The notes under the pieces were generated by a model. The model was not told the DNA's origin, made no database searches, and worked only from the letters and a program-made list of their open reading frames with translations. Positions 12,101-23,912 of a stretch of DNA of 64,000 nt are shown here, piece after piece (within the stretch, counting starts at the first letter, position 1; each line of letters opens with the position of its first letter). Origin of the DNA: Aquila chrysaetos chrysaetos (taxonomy: Eukaryota > Chordata > Aves > Accipitriformes > Accipitridae); contig NC_044008.1 of NCBI RefSeq assembly GCF_900496995.4, positions 1,650,453 through 1,714,452 of the forward strand, written 5' to 3'. The translations under genes and the position numbers were made by a program.

Positions 12101-15100
12101 TTACTGGAAACAACCCAAATCTGTCAAAACTTAGCCACAAGGAGTTTGTCTGAACCCTGTAGAGCAGCTTAATTTTGGACGAGAGTTGGAGCTTACAGCA
12201 GCAGCAAACGGGGAACATGATTAAGCAAAGCTGCTTGTGCTGAGTTAAAATTCATTATTCAGTCTGGACAAATCATTTATTTCACCTTTCCTGTAGGAAA
12301 GATGCTTGATGCCTCATTTGTTATTGCTCCGCATGTCTGATTCACTGCTGATAATTGTAACAAGCTCTAAGAAGAAAACACGATGGGTCCTAATTAGATG
12401 CTTCACTGGGTCCTGTTCCATCCTAAAAGTCCGTAAAAGAGCTGTGAGAGCAGGTGGGTGGTGAAGATCACTGGCTGCTTTGGGTGGGGGGTCTTCGGGG
12501 GATCTTCTTTTGATGTTTTTTTTGGTTTGCTCTTTATTGTCAACTGAACCAAAGCGGGCCTGTCTTGAGGTGCAACAAGCAGAGGATGTGCTTGAGAGAG
12601 TGATGGTTATGCATTGAAATTGTACATTTTAGGGGACTATTATCTATCTTCCTTCTCAAGATGAAGCTTAGACTTACTCTCACCAAAAAGCTGTTGTATT
12701 GCATAGAAAAAATGACTTTTGAAACCTTCCTGGTTTAGTCAGCTTGAGATGTTCTACATGTGTCTCACAACCAGCTCCTTTGTTCAGGGACCTGATCGTT
12801 TTCTGCTCCTTTCATCTTTCTCATTCGTTATGTGGTCCTGTGTCTTGTTGAAGAAAAACATCTACCTCTGGCACTGTGCTTGGCTCTTGCTGTGCATCAA
12901 ATTCGAGCAAGCTCGGAATTACTTTTTGATCACTTGTCAGCTGAGACTTCAGTTGCTGTTGTCCAACAAGAATATTGCTGTTTAGATTTTCCTGGACTGA
13001 ATTGGTCTTTTTATCTATTCCAGTTGAGGTCTGAGCTTGAATTGTCCTCCCCGCTTTTATTTCCATTGGCTTTTAGGGAGGAGGGTGGGTAGGCAGAGGG
13101 CTTCCTTTTGGGAAGGGCTGCGTCTGCCAGTTGTCAAGCTTAACCTGTCGGATCTCAGATGGGTTCCCTGCTACGCTCCCTCCCAGTGCAAATGCCTTTA
13201 TCTATGAGCAGATTTTACTTGCTGTATCAGACGTGTGTTGATTAATGTTTAGGAAGCTGGGGGTGTCCAAGGTGAAAGAGCCTTCTTGAGATACAAGGTG
13301 CCAGGAGCAAAAGAGAAGAAATGGAGAGAAGCTTTATGTAGGACAGAGAGCAAATCATTACTTTTCTTCTTTGTTCCCACCAGTCAGCTTTAAATATAAA
13401 CATTTTGGAAATGTTTCCTAAGTGAAATCTGCCATACAGAATGATAGAAGGGGGAATTTTTAAGATATCTTGGAAATAGCTTTTACAGAAGGATTGTCAT
13501 GTGTCGACCTGCAGACAGGCCTCTTTAGGCAGGTGTGGTCCAGGGACATGAATGAGATGGTGACACAGGGAGACTCTCCCCATTCCTGCTTGGAGAAGTG
13601 GGTCTGTCATTACAGAGCTGTTTCCTCCTGGCTGCAGACATGCTTCCCTGTGGCTAAACACCAGCCACTCTTGTTGGAGAACCACTGCAGCGGGTGTAGT
13701 CCTGACCCTCAGACACAAGCTCAGCTCCTCTGCTGGCATTTCACTGAAGCTGGTTTACCTTCTCTTTTTGCTGTAGGCCATAGGTCTCCACCAGCAAGAA
13801 GTGGCCATCGTTGCGTGGCAGATAGTGCCAACTTGTATGTGTTTGGAGGCTACAATCCTGACTACGATGAGTCCGGTGGGCCAGAGAATGAAGACTACCC
13901 GCTCTTCAGGGAACTCTGGCGGTACAACTTTGCGACAGACACCTGGCATCAAATGGGCACTGAAGGGTACATGCCCAGGGAACTAGCCTCCATGTCACGT
14001 ACGTATGGAAATTCAATTCCTATGCGTCTACTCCTGAAGCTATTTTAATCGATGTCCCTGGTGGAATGCAAAACCAGGCAAGAACTGGGAAATCTGGATC
14101 CTGTTTCCAACTCTTCTGCGAGTAGGCCTTGAGTTTGGGTTGGTTTTGTGATTTTTCTTTCCTCTTTCTCTCGGGTTGAGGCAGAGGGAAAGAAAAAATT
14201 TCAAATGCAAGAGGTAGTCTCCAGGTATTTAGCTTGATAGTTGCAAGGCACCTGCACTTTCAGCAGCTAGGTGCTCAGTGCAATCAGACACCTCAAAGCA
14301 TCCAAAAATAGATCTCTTTGTTCACTAGCCATTTTTAAAAGTAGGCCTTTGGTTACCATGGTTTTAGCTTTCATTCTTTCTCTTTTAGAGTATTTCAAAG
14401 CCATAAATACATAGTGTGAATTGTAGGGTATTTGAACAATATTGAACACTCTTTACCTAGTGACTCCAGAGCTGAGAGTCGTTCTCTTTTACCGCGTCTC
14501 GCAGCAACATGCATCTCTGCTCTGTCTCTCTCTCCTAGTTGTATTGCATGGCAACAACCTGCTTGTGTTCGGGGGCACCGGGATCCCCTTTGGGGAGAGC
14601 AACGGCAATGACGTCCATGTCTGCAACGTCAAGTACAAAAGATGGGCTCTGCTCAGCTGCCGAGGAAAGAAACCCAATCGAATCTATGGCCAGGTATGAA
14701 GGACATCCCTTGTCGAGGCACTTTGCCTGTGCCTGCATACGCTGCGCTGTGTGTCACAGAAAAGGGGCCAGAGCATGGAGATCTCTTCTCTGCTAGTAAC
14801 CAGAGTTGTTCTCTATGTACATAAGTGTAAGGGAAGGCAGATACCATTTGTAAAGAAACAGAGCAGTCTTGGTTCTTTGAGATTACAAAGGAAAAGTGTA
14901 GTTTTCTTGTAGATAGAAAAGCCAAAATTTGTTAACTAAATGCCAGGTGCAGTTGAATGAAAAAGTATGTCTGATTTAAGGAGTGGTTGGTAGTTTCTGG
15001 AGTTGCTCTCTGGCCTCCTCAAAGCCTTTAAACCCAAAACTATAAATGAAAACAGTGTTTAGTAGGTCTTGTTTGTATTAGAATAACAACTTTTAAAACT

Positions 15101-18100
15101 GTCCATAATGTCCTGGATGAGCATGGTGCACAAAAAACTAGATTCACTCTCACAGGAGGACTGCCAGCTTTTGCTGTGCTTTCCAATAATACTGCCAATG
15201 TACTTGTGGTGCAGATATTTATAACCCAACTAATTTCTCGTTTAGATGTGCGCCAGACACTTAGGGAGGAAGGAAAGTAATCTTCCCCTTGCCCAGTTCA
15301 GCTCGAGCTGGCCTTTGGCAAACAGGCAGTTGGGAGCAGAAGGAGCTTACGTCTCTGCTTCCACCTTGGACTGCATCAGGGAATGGTGCCTGCACCATCT
15401 TCACAGTGTCAGTAGGCTGATAGTCCATGTGCTTTTGAATTGTACAGGCTGTCTTTATTGTTTAGTCTGACTTATCCGCTGTGTTTGGGGCTTTCTGTTA
15501 CGCTTGATGCCACTGGCTATCTGATAGCTGGTTTGCAAGATTCTCTGTAACAGTATCCGTTTAAGGTCAGTGTGGAAGAGATTCAGGGTTAACTGTGCTT
15601 TGGTTTTAGCTCCTGGGAGCCCTTGCTGCACAGATCTGTTTTGTCTGATGCCTGAAACTTAGCAGCTCCACTTCTAGGTCCTCATCTTGTGACCACGGAA
15701 TTACTTTTCCTTCCTACAGACACCCCCCACCCCCCATCTTTTGTGTATCATCCTTGTTTGCCCTTCATATTCCTCCTGAACATGTCATTTTGTAAGTTGT
15801 AGGTAGAGCTTTGCAAGCAGTGTCTTGCCTTGGGAGGGTGGGAATTCTCTCTTTTTCAGACACTGATGTCGCACGTCCTTTCTGACTGGTTTCTCTCTGT
15901 TACCTTCCAGGCCATGGCCATCATCAATGGTTGTCTCTATGTGTTTGGAGGAACAACTGGTTACATTTACAGTACCGACCTACATAAGCTAGACCTCAAC
16001 ACTAGAGAGTGGATCCAGCTGAAACCAAACAATATGTCGTGTGACATGCCAGAGGAGAGGTGAGAAGCTGGACAGTCTCAGAGACCTTTTACACAGGGGA
16101 GTCACCACCTTTACGGACAGGTTTCTGGGCACTCTTAGAGCAGTGTTTTCAGCTGTGAACGTTGCACAACCAGTGCTCCCGCAGTCTGGCGTGCAGGGGG
16201 ATGTAGGGATGGGGTGTGAAGCCTTTGCCAGGACACTGATCTGGACTGTGTGGTGCCAGAACAGAGCTGGGGACTTGGGGCAGCTGTTGAGTGCTGAGGA
16301 GGGCAAGAGGCTCCTGTTAATCGCTGTCTCTTGTCCTATTCTGTAGCAAGGCATGGAGGAAGGAGGGCTGGGAGATCAATCAGTGACCATCTTAGTGAGA
16401 GAAGGGGCTGGATATTGATGGCCATTGTGGTGCTCCATAAATGACTGGACTTAAGTTCCATGGTGCTCTGCTCTCAGAAAATGCCTTGCAGGCTTCTGGG
16501 GTGCTGCTTAGATTGCTCATGAAAGCTTCCACATCTTCTGAATGCTCCCAACGTGAGGGACTGATACAGCATAGCCAGGCTTGGGGTGTCTGCTTAAACC
16601 ACTCAAATTTGGTAGTGTTTTCTAGAAGGCTTTTGTTGTTGCTCACTTGCAGTAATTGCTTGTGCTGCTAAATGTCCTTCTTTGCACCTTCAGATACAGA
16701 CATGAAATCGCACATGATGGTCAACGAATTTATATCTTGGGAGGTGGAACTTCCTGGACAGCTTATTCCTTAGATAAGGTAAGGCAATCAGGAACCTTGA
16801 CTGCTTGCCTGGATGGGAGATTTTCTACAGTGAAGTGTTACCAGAACGGTCTCTTCATCTCGCTTTGCCTGGAGAGCTTGGTAAAAAAATAGATAACTAG
16901 GAGCAGATTGTTCTCCTATTTCTGTAAAACCTCGTCTTGCCGCAAACATGGCCTGTTGACTTACAGATGATGAATCTGTGGTACCCAGTGACCATACCAA
17001 TCTGCAAACCAGCTTCATTCTGTAGACCTGTTATTAAAGATTCTCATTTAAAAACACTTAGGACATATTTCTAAATGTTGTGTTTGTGCAAAAACAGGAA
17101 AGTACCAAAGGAAGGAATTCCTTGATGTTAAATTCAGATGTTGATACGGTGACTCTTTTCTTGTCTTCTCCCTTAATAGTATACTTTAATTTCCTTTCTT
17201 GTGGTAAATGTTTTTTCTCCAATACAATTTGGAGAGGGAAGAGTGAATTCATCTTGAATGCCGAAATTATAGACAAGGACACTTTAAATAGTGCTCCACT
17301 TCCAAAAAACTTGAAACTGCAGCAGTTAACATGACTTTTTATCTCTCCATTCTCTGCATTTCTTTCCTCCTTACGTGCAGTATGAGATAGGTATTTCTAA
17401 ACACTTTTGAGAACTGGAGGGTGTGGGTTTTAATTGGTCCAGTTTTTTTAAAAGCAGTTTTCTTTTTCTTCAGCTGTGGGGCTCAAATAGCAAAGCCTGA
17501 GATGAAAGCTTTAGTAAGCTGGTACGCTTTGAAGGTGATTTTATACCTGCTTACTCACTGGCTGTGATTAGCTGGTTTTCGTTTTACAATTAATGAAAAA
17601 GAGGTGTTTATAGTGGCTCCCTGGGTCAGAGCCTGCAACTGCATCATTGTGGTGCTCGGAGAGCCGGGAGGAGGTAATGGCTCCTCTTTGTCCCTTCAGA
17701 TCCATGCGTACAACCTTGAAACCAACACCTGGGAGGAAATTGCCACAAAACCTCATGAAAAAGTTGGTGAGTCTGGAATTTCCCCTGTCTTCCCTTGTAA
17801 ACCAGAGAGTGGCCAAGATGCTCGAAAATGCAGTTTTCTGGCAGACTGAAAGCCTTTTTCATAACCGTGTTGTACAGTACGTGACTTAACACCGGCCTCG
17901 AGGTCCTGCTTGTTTAGAGCTTTAGCAGTGAGGACTAACCCATCTGAAGCATATTTAGCAGTCTGGCTTCTCTCCCTCCCTGGGTGGGAAAGATGATAGT
18001 GGCTGGCTCTCCTCCCAGAAGATATGCATCATCTCTTCTCCCTCTGAGGGAACACGTGCTGGCCTGGTTAGCAGCAGGGGTTTCCCTGAAACCTTGTAGG

Positions 18101-21100
18101 CCCTTGGCTGCTGCTTTTCAGCAAGCCAGAGGTGAGAGCTGGAGTCTGTGGGGAATGAGATTCTGGCACATTTCTTCCTTCCCTGGAGAGCAAGTAGGAG
18201 TCAAACCTGAAACAGCTGGTTGCTAAAGTAGAGATGTTACACCCGTGATTGTAGGAAAGCAGAAGCCCCTTATAAATGAAACAAGTGACTCCTATCCATG
18301 ACTCTATGTTGAGATATAATCACCACTTGCCCAAGCACTTTAAAGCAATTATATTTGATACTTTTTTTTTTTTTATTCTCCTCAGGCTTCCCAGCAGCCA
18401 GAAGATGCCATAGCTGCGTTCAGATAAAAAATGGTAAGATCTGCGTCTTGAAAATTGGTATATCTTATACAACTTAGCAGTGACAAGCCCATCCTTCTAG
18501 CCTGAGAGATGCTGGCCTCCGACACATGTTTGTGAGAACTGCAGGGCACACGTGTATTTTCTGGAAGAGGATTTCTTTCTTGTTAACAGGCCTTAAGCCT
18601 CCCAGTTGGCACCACTCTTCACATGAGGGATCTTGCTGCTGTAGGCAGATATACTTCTGCATTGCACAGTACTGTTGCTCTCTGGAATTCTGCAGTGTTT
18701 TAGGCAACACGTAAATCTCCTTTGGACATGTGGCCACTTCAATGTAAGATATCACGTATTTTAGCCACGAGTGTCCATGATACTTTGCAACTTACTGATT
18801 GCAAGCTCACAAACAGGTATAAATGATGCTCCTGCTACAGCTTGATGACTAACCTGTTAGCTTTGCAGTCCGCTGTGAAAAGCAAAGTGCGACCAAGTGC
18901 TGAAGCCAAGTTCTTTAGAGACAAGGTATTTTGGAGATGTCTTTGATAGGGGGTCCTTTTCGTGGTGTTGTAAATCCGAGATGCTCATATGGAGTGGATT
19001 ATGAGGCAGTAGCAGAGTTAGCACCTGAGTCTTTCCATTCTCTAGTAAAGTGAGGGCGATTTTATATGTTAGAAGCTGCACGGAGCTTAGTAGAGCCTTT
19101 TGTTCTTCACTTTGATCCTCCAAATGTTCTTGCTGTAAATCACTTGTGCGGCACTGTTTGAGGCACAGCTTAGAGAGGGCTCTTCATGTGCAATCCATGT
19201 TCAATTACCTGCAATTTTGAATGGTAGAGTGTTCCTTCAACTAGATTTGGGCCTCTCCCATAGCCTCATTGTCCTACAAGAACGCATTCCTCGAAACTTG
19301 ATAAAACAAATTGCTCATAATGGACTGAAGAAGCAGTTACAATATTGATCCTTCTTTTCAAAACTCTTCAGGTCGATGACTGAATGCTGTATATTAAAGG
19401 GTGCTGAGCCATGCAGAAGAGTGCTATGCCAGATTATATTTCTTAGGAGTGCTAATTGTGCCAATAAAAGTAAGGCAGGGGCTGGGAGATGCTTCCAGTC
19501 GCCTTCATCAGCAGTATTTTGCTGCAGTGCAAGCCTCTGAGTTGAGAACTTGGGCAAAGCTGGGAGCAAGGACCTGCCTCTGGCAGGCAGCAGGACTAGG
19601 AGCCAGGGCTGTGGCTGCTCCCCATGGGTTTAAAACCACTAGAATCTGATCAAACCCAGGAACTTATGAACTCAGGTTAGCTAGGGCTTAATACAGCTTC
19701 TTAAAGTGGGAGTTGCACTGCCGTCCTGCTTCTCAACGGCATTTAGCTCTGAATCTGCCATGGTGGGGCTGGGATCACAAGCAGGCTGGGAAATGGACAC
19801 GAGCTGGCAATGTACGCTTGCAGCCCAGAAAGCCAATTGTATCCTGGGCTGTGTCAAAAGAAGCGTGACCAGCAGGTCGAGGGAGGTAATTCTTTCCCTC
19901 TGCTCCACTCTGGTGAGACCCCACCTGGAGTACTGCGTTCAGCAAAAGAAAGACGTGGACCTGTTGGAGCAGGTCCAGAGGAGGGCCATGGAAATGATCC
20001 AAGGGCTGGAGCACCTCTGCTATGAAGACAGGTAGAGAGAGCTGGGAGTGTTCAGCCTGGAGAAGAGAAGGCTCTAGGGAGACCTTACTGCGGCCTTTTA
20101 ATGTGTAAAGCAGGCTAACAAGAGAGATGGAGAAAGACTTTTACCAAGGCCTGTAGTGACAGGAGAAGGGGCAACAGTTTTAAACTGAAAGAGGGTAGTT
20201 TTGGATTGGACATAAGGAAGAAATGTTTTATGGTGAGAGCGGTGAGACACCGGAGCAGGTTGCCTAGAGTAGCTGTGGATGCCCCATCCCTGGAAGTGTT
20301 GAAGGTCCAGTTGGATGGGGCTTTGAGCAACCTGATCTAGTGAAAGGTGTCCCTGCCCATGGCAGGGGGGTTGGACGAGGTGGCCTTTAAAGGCCCCTTC
20401 CAACCCAAACCATTCTGTAATTCTATAAGTGGCCTCTGTGATTATGAATAGTGTGCTGGGACTGATTTGAGAGGTACTGAGAGCTTGTGTTGAGGTAAAA
20501 TAATTGTTGATCATAAAGCTGTTTTGGAAAGGTGATCGCTGACTTCAGTCACTGCATGTTCTGCAAATGCTGGATGAAGGATGGCTGGGCCTGTAAGCAC
20601 CATGGGTTTCCTCTCTTACAGATGTGTTCGTTTGTGGAGGCTATAATGGAGAAGTGATTCTGGGAGATGTTTGGAAGCTGAATCTGCAAACTTTCCAGTG
20701 GGTCAAGCTCCCAGCTGCCATGCCGGAACCAGTGTATTTTCACTGTGCTGCTGTCACACCAGTAAGTGACTCATTTCTTTCCTATGTAGCTGAAGTTCAA
20801 GCCATTCATTCAAGCACTCTGACATTTGTGTGGGCTGCAAATAGAGCTGAACCGATGTTACCAAGGAGGTGACCTCCACTGGATGCAGCATCTTTAGGCA
20901 GGCTGAGGGCTGGTGTGAGGTCACTGCCTTGACTCCTTTTACTCCTGCTGCTGTTTAAAGAGCGGTAGCACACAGTATATTCTGCTTTCTGAAAGCAGTG
21001 ATGCGGCATTTTAGCTTTTAAACCGTATCAGCTTCAAGGAGTAATTCTATGTGTGAACAGCAGTTCCTGTTTGCAAAAGGAGAAAAAGCACAAATACTCC

Positions 21101-22239
21101 CCCAAGTAAACTGGTTTTAGCTTACTGAGAACAGCCTGGATTAGCAGGGGAGCAGCCCTCTTTGGAAACCACTGCTAATGGTAAGATTGGTATTGCTAGA
21201 GCTTTTTGCCGTAACTAGAAGCTTAGAGACCTGTGGCTGGTAAGCAGGAGGCAGCAAGAAATGCATTTAGCTGTGACTTCAGCCTCCTTCAGCTGATCAT
21301 CGCCTTAGGGCAGCATGCGAGGGTGGAGATCAGGTTCTTTGGTTATAAGAGCAGGTGTTACCTAGTTTGGAGATTGTTATAAATGCAACTCTTTCTGAGA
21401 AACTGTAGGCCTGATAAAGGTGTTTCCCAAGGCAGCTTGGTGACTGCAGGTGGGTGCCTGGACAGCAGGAATGCCTTTTCTTTTCCTACGTATTGAAAAA
21501 ATGCCACTCGCAGAATAGGTCAGCAGCTGAGCTTTTCCCATCTCTCTGTGTTGGTGGTGTTCCTGGAGCAGGGTTATGCTGAGCAGGGAATGCAGCATGT
21601 CTTTGTATGGTGTGGTTTTAGTTTAAAAAAATACGTTCTTTTTAGCTGAAACCTAAGTATGGTTTGATACTAATTTATTAACACTTTGCCCCACTCCTAA
21701 TATTGATTTCTTGGGGTAGAATTCACCTAAAATACAGAGCAAAGCACTCTTAAGCTAGTGGGTACGTGGTTTAGGATGAGACACGTGCCCTTCAGCAGTG
21801 ATCCCTCCCCTTGGCTATGAGAGGAGCCCAGGGTGACTGGCTCAGGCAGTGACACTTCTGTTACCAGCACATAAAGGTGTGTGAGGTTAATCTCGCTCTG
21901 TCATTAACCAGCTGGGAATCTGGAGAGTCAAATCCAGGTTTTCCTGGCTGTGTTGCTCCTCAGCACGTTCTGGTGTGCCAGTTTGGTCTGTGCCCCATGT
22001 AACTCCCCTCTCTCCCTTTTCCCATCTAGGCCGGCTGCATGTATGTTCACGGAGGGGTGGTCAACATCCATGAAAACAAACGGACTGGCTCTCTGTTTAA
22101 AATGTGGCTGGTGGTACCCAGTCTGCTGGAACTGTCGTGGGAGAAGCTACTGGAATATTTCCCTCATCTAGCAACTCTCTCCAGATCTCAGCTTTTGCAC
22201 CTTGGACTGACGCAGGGACTCGTTGAGCGACTAAAATGA
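145..22239 (+). CDS. KLHDC10: KLHDC10, kelch domain-containing protein 10 (spliced; exon 2 not located)
   Basis: Substrate receptor of a cullin-2/elongin BC ubiquitin ligase. In mammals it reads C-terminal degrons, including alanine tails from ribosome-associated quality control, and it has been linked to PP5 and ASK1 control. Placed coding exons: 145-259, 13777-13998, 14539-14693, 15911-16059, 16694-16778, 17700-17766, 18386-18433, 20622-20761, 22030-22239 (stop TGA 22237). All have GT/AG borders and the phases join without a break, giving 396 codons plus stop. Six kelch blades are visible by their double glycine: YVFGGYN, LVFGGTG, YVFGGTT, YILGGGT, FVCGGYN and YVHGGVV. The C-terminal part SLLELSWEKL fits the BC-box/Cul2-box region. 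The N-terminus (MSAADG, then a glycine-rich run and LLNRFVQL) matches the family. The vertebrate protein has about 29 more residues encoded by a short exon between the first two listed here; I could not find it in intron 1. Exon 1 and the 13777 exon join in frame without it. Confidence 0.93.
300..1320. repeat. G/C-rich degenerate tandem repeat, start of KLHDC10 intron 1
   Basis: Strings of G and C with recurring words such as GGTCACCCC, CCCATCCCAGCAG, CTGTGATCCTGG and ACCCCGTGGT at irregular spacing. This suggests an old degenerated minisatellite of some tens of bases per unit. Open frames here on both strands come from base composition and are not genes. Confidence 0.5.
2597..2619. repeat. 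poly(A) tract
   Basis: Uninterrupted run of 23 A in KLHDC10 intron 1. It could be a simple repeat or the tail of a small retro-insertion; no coding relic is recognised before it. Confidence 0.85.
3040..3640 (+). mobile_element. CR1 LINE 3' fragment (+)
   Basis: A truncated chicken-repeat-1 retrotransposon in KLHDC10 intron 1. The frame shows end-of-ORF2 words typical of CR1 (GHLRPCPM-like reading, LEKRRLRWNL, then a VHLNVRKTFF-like segment), followed by the 3' tail wording around AGGTTGGACCAGACGAT and CCCTTCCAACCTGGCCTGTTC. The element is broken by stops and is not active. Borders are approximate. Confidence 0.8.
13777..13998 (+). CDS. KLHDC10: KLHDC10 exon with first kelch blade
   Basis: Begins GHRSPPARSGHRCVAD and contains the blade YVFGGYNPDYDESG followed by an acidic stretch and LFRELWRYNF. 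It ends inside a leucine codon (C, then GTACGT donor) which the next exon at 14539 completes. It starts in phase 1, needing a single G from the upstream exon; both exon 1 here and the expected missing exon would supply it. Confidence 0.95.
18362..18374. repeat. poly(T) tract at a splice acceptor
   Basis: T-rich run just upstream of the acceptor at 18384-18385 of KLHDC10; it serves as an extended polypyrimidine tract for the small 48-base exon at 18386-18433. Confidence 0.7.
19800..20435 (+). mobile_element. CR1 LINE 3' fragment (+)
   Basis: Truncated CR1 element in the KLHDC10 intron between the exons at 18386 and 20622. Recognisable ORF2-end reading includes LGCVKRSVTSRSREV and LVRPHLEYCVQ with a short gap, then the tail wording GGTTGGACGAGGTGGCC and CTTCCAACCCAAACCATTCTG. 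It ends with the short repeats ATTCTGTAATTCTATAA near 20416-20432 that mark the CR1 3' terminus. Stops and small deletions show it is dead. This is the best-preserved CR1 in the window. Confidence 0.88.
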
Positions 22240-23912
22240 GAACATCTCATGCTTCTGTCCAAGACACACTACGTTCAAGAAGCCCCCTCCTGCCCCCTAT
22301 TTATGGATACCATGGATGGTCTTGCTAAGAACATGGAGGAACCCGCTCAGCGCCTTACTCAGCAAATACATTGATGCCTTTCTAGAAATTTTTACTTTAA
22401 GTTGTTGAAAATCCACTTCTTATTTATGGATATCTAAATTACACCATTAATCAATAATACTCTCTGGGACTAATCCATAACATCCAGCCATCAAACTGTC
22501 ATCAGCACATGCTTGCAACTTAATTGGGGAGGGTGGGGAACTTTGCGAATGTCTGAGCCCATGCTTACACGTGGCGCATTCAACCTAGTATTTTCACAAG
22601 ATGTATCTAACAGAGGACATTCAATGCAGAACAACAGCTGACCTGTTCTTTTGCTTTAGATAACACTCATCCCCCTAATGCCCAGCTGAGCTCTCCCCCT
22701 ATAAAACCAAGAATTCCTTCCGCTTGAAGGCTTTGCATGTGTTTCACGGGCATGTTCCCATCTCTTTGAGCTTCAGAAGACGGCTGGAACGTCACACGGG
22801 GCAGTGAGCGAAGCTTTGCCTGTGCAGCTTTTCTGGTGCAGTGTGCAGTGATTTGAAACACCCCGTGTCTGTGTCCCTCACCTTTTCATATTGAAAGGTT
22901 TGCTTGGAAGACTGGTTAAAAGTTGCCACTTAATGGACTACTGTGTAGTTTACTTGGGGTGGTGAGGGGAGGGAAGAGGTTTTGCTGAATCTTTTTTTAA
23001 CCTTTTCGGCTCACATTGCACTCTGAACAAGCTAACAGTGAAAACTCCCCCCGTAGATTTCAGAGCTGTCTTTTAACCTGTAGTGTGTTGTACCCAGTGC
23101 TTGGGTGTGAGCTACCCATGCCAGCTCAAGTCCTGGTTATCAGCACCTGACTCTTAACGTGTACCAGTAAGCTTTTTGTTTTCCTTCCTCCCACACATCA
23201 CGTCAGCTTTTTTCTAGTTAGCTTCGTGTTCCTCTGGGGGTGGGGGATGTTATTGCTGCATGTGGTTTTAATATGGATCCTTGGAAACTCATGGATCACT
23301 TATCCCAGGAAACACAGCATCAAGAAAAGGAGAGAGGGAACATCTCTCCCTCTTGCTGTGAGCAGTGGTCATCTCTGCACAGGCAGGAGAGGAAGAAGGG
23401 ATGTCTGTCTAGCTCTTGTCTTGCTGTGCTTGATATACTGTGAAATTTGCTCCAGAGACCATGTGTAAGTGGCCGTCAAACTCTGAGCAGCTCCAGTGGG
23501 CTGGCATCAGGTTTGTGCAAAATTCTTTTTATTTGAAGACCATTTTTAAGTGCCTTTTTTTTTTTTTTTTTTAAATCAGCTTTTCCTAGTACCTCTTCCC
23601 CTTCCATCATCAAAGGCAAGGGTTAGACTGTGGGGTTTTAGTTTCTTTTTAAGAGATTGCATTTATTATGTTTAAATAAACCATAGCATTGTCTTCACAT
23701 TGTTAATCTGAACAGCACTGGCTGATTGAGTCACTGCTACCCCTCTTAGGGAGCACCTAGCCCTGATGTTCAGTTGAAGTGTTAACATTTGCCCCAATGT
23801 TAAGCTTCCCCTGTTCTTGGGCACAGATTTTTTTTCCCCCTTCTGTAGCCTCTGTTGCTGCCTTTTTTTTTTTTTTTTTTTTTTTTTTCTCCCCAAGGCC
23901 CAGAAAAATAAA
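22240..23912 (+). other. KLHDC10: KLHDC10 3' UTR
   Basis: No gene-like frame follows the stop codon at 22237-22239. Canonical AATAAA signals lie at 23675-23680 and 23907-23912, the first likely being the main cleavage signal. Two long poly(T) runs (23557-23572 and about 23863-23888) fall within or just after the UTR. The exact end is inferred. Confidence 0.6.
23675..23680 (+). terminator. KLHDC10: polyadenylation signal AATAAA (KLHDC10)
   Basis: Canonical hexamer about 1.4 kb after the KLHDC10 stop codon, followed by T/G-rich sequence. A second AATAAA at 23907-23912 could give a longer transcript. Confidence 0.6.

Larger units (their letters stand above)
260..13776 (+). other. KLHDC10: KLHDC10 intron 1 (13.5 kb)
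   Basis: Long first intron between the donor at 260 and the acceptor ending at 13776. It starts with about 1 kb of G/C-rich degenerate repeats, then carries a poly(A) run (2597-2619) and a CR1 fragment (about 3040-3640). From about 3.7 kb on it is ordinary A/T-balanced intron sequence with a second poly(A) run at 8382-8398. The short exon encoding the segment that precedes GHRSPPARSG in vertebrate KLHDC10 should lie here; I read all three forward frames for it and found no convincing copy. No other gene is seen. Confidence 0.7.

Noticed and set aside
12369-12453. Possible KLHDC10 exon 2: reads KKKTRWVLIRC...SC.I with AG before and GT after
   Set aside because: About 12 of 29 positions match human with a one-residue gap, but KLHDC10 is nearly invariant in vertebrates, the acceptor has no pyrimidine tract, and the exon would start in phase 0 where phase 1 is needed. 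Treated as coincidence.
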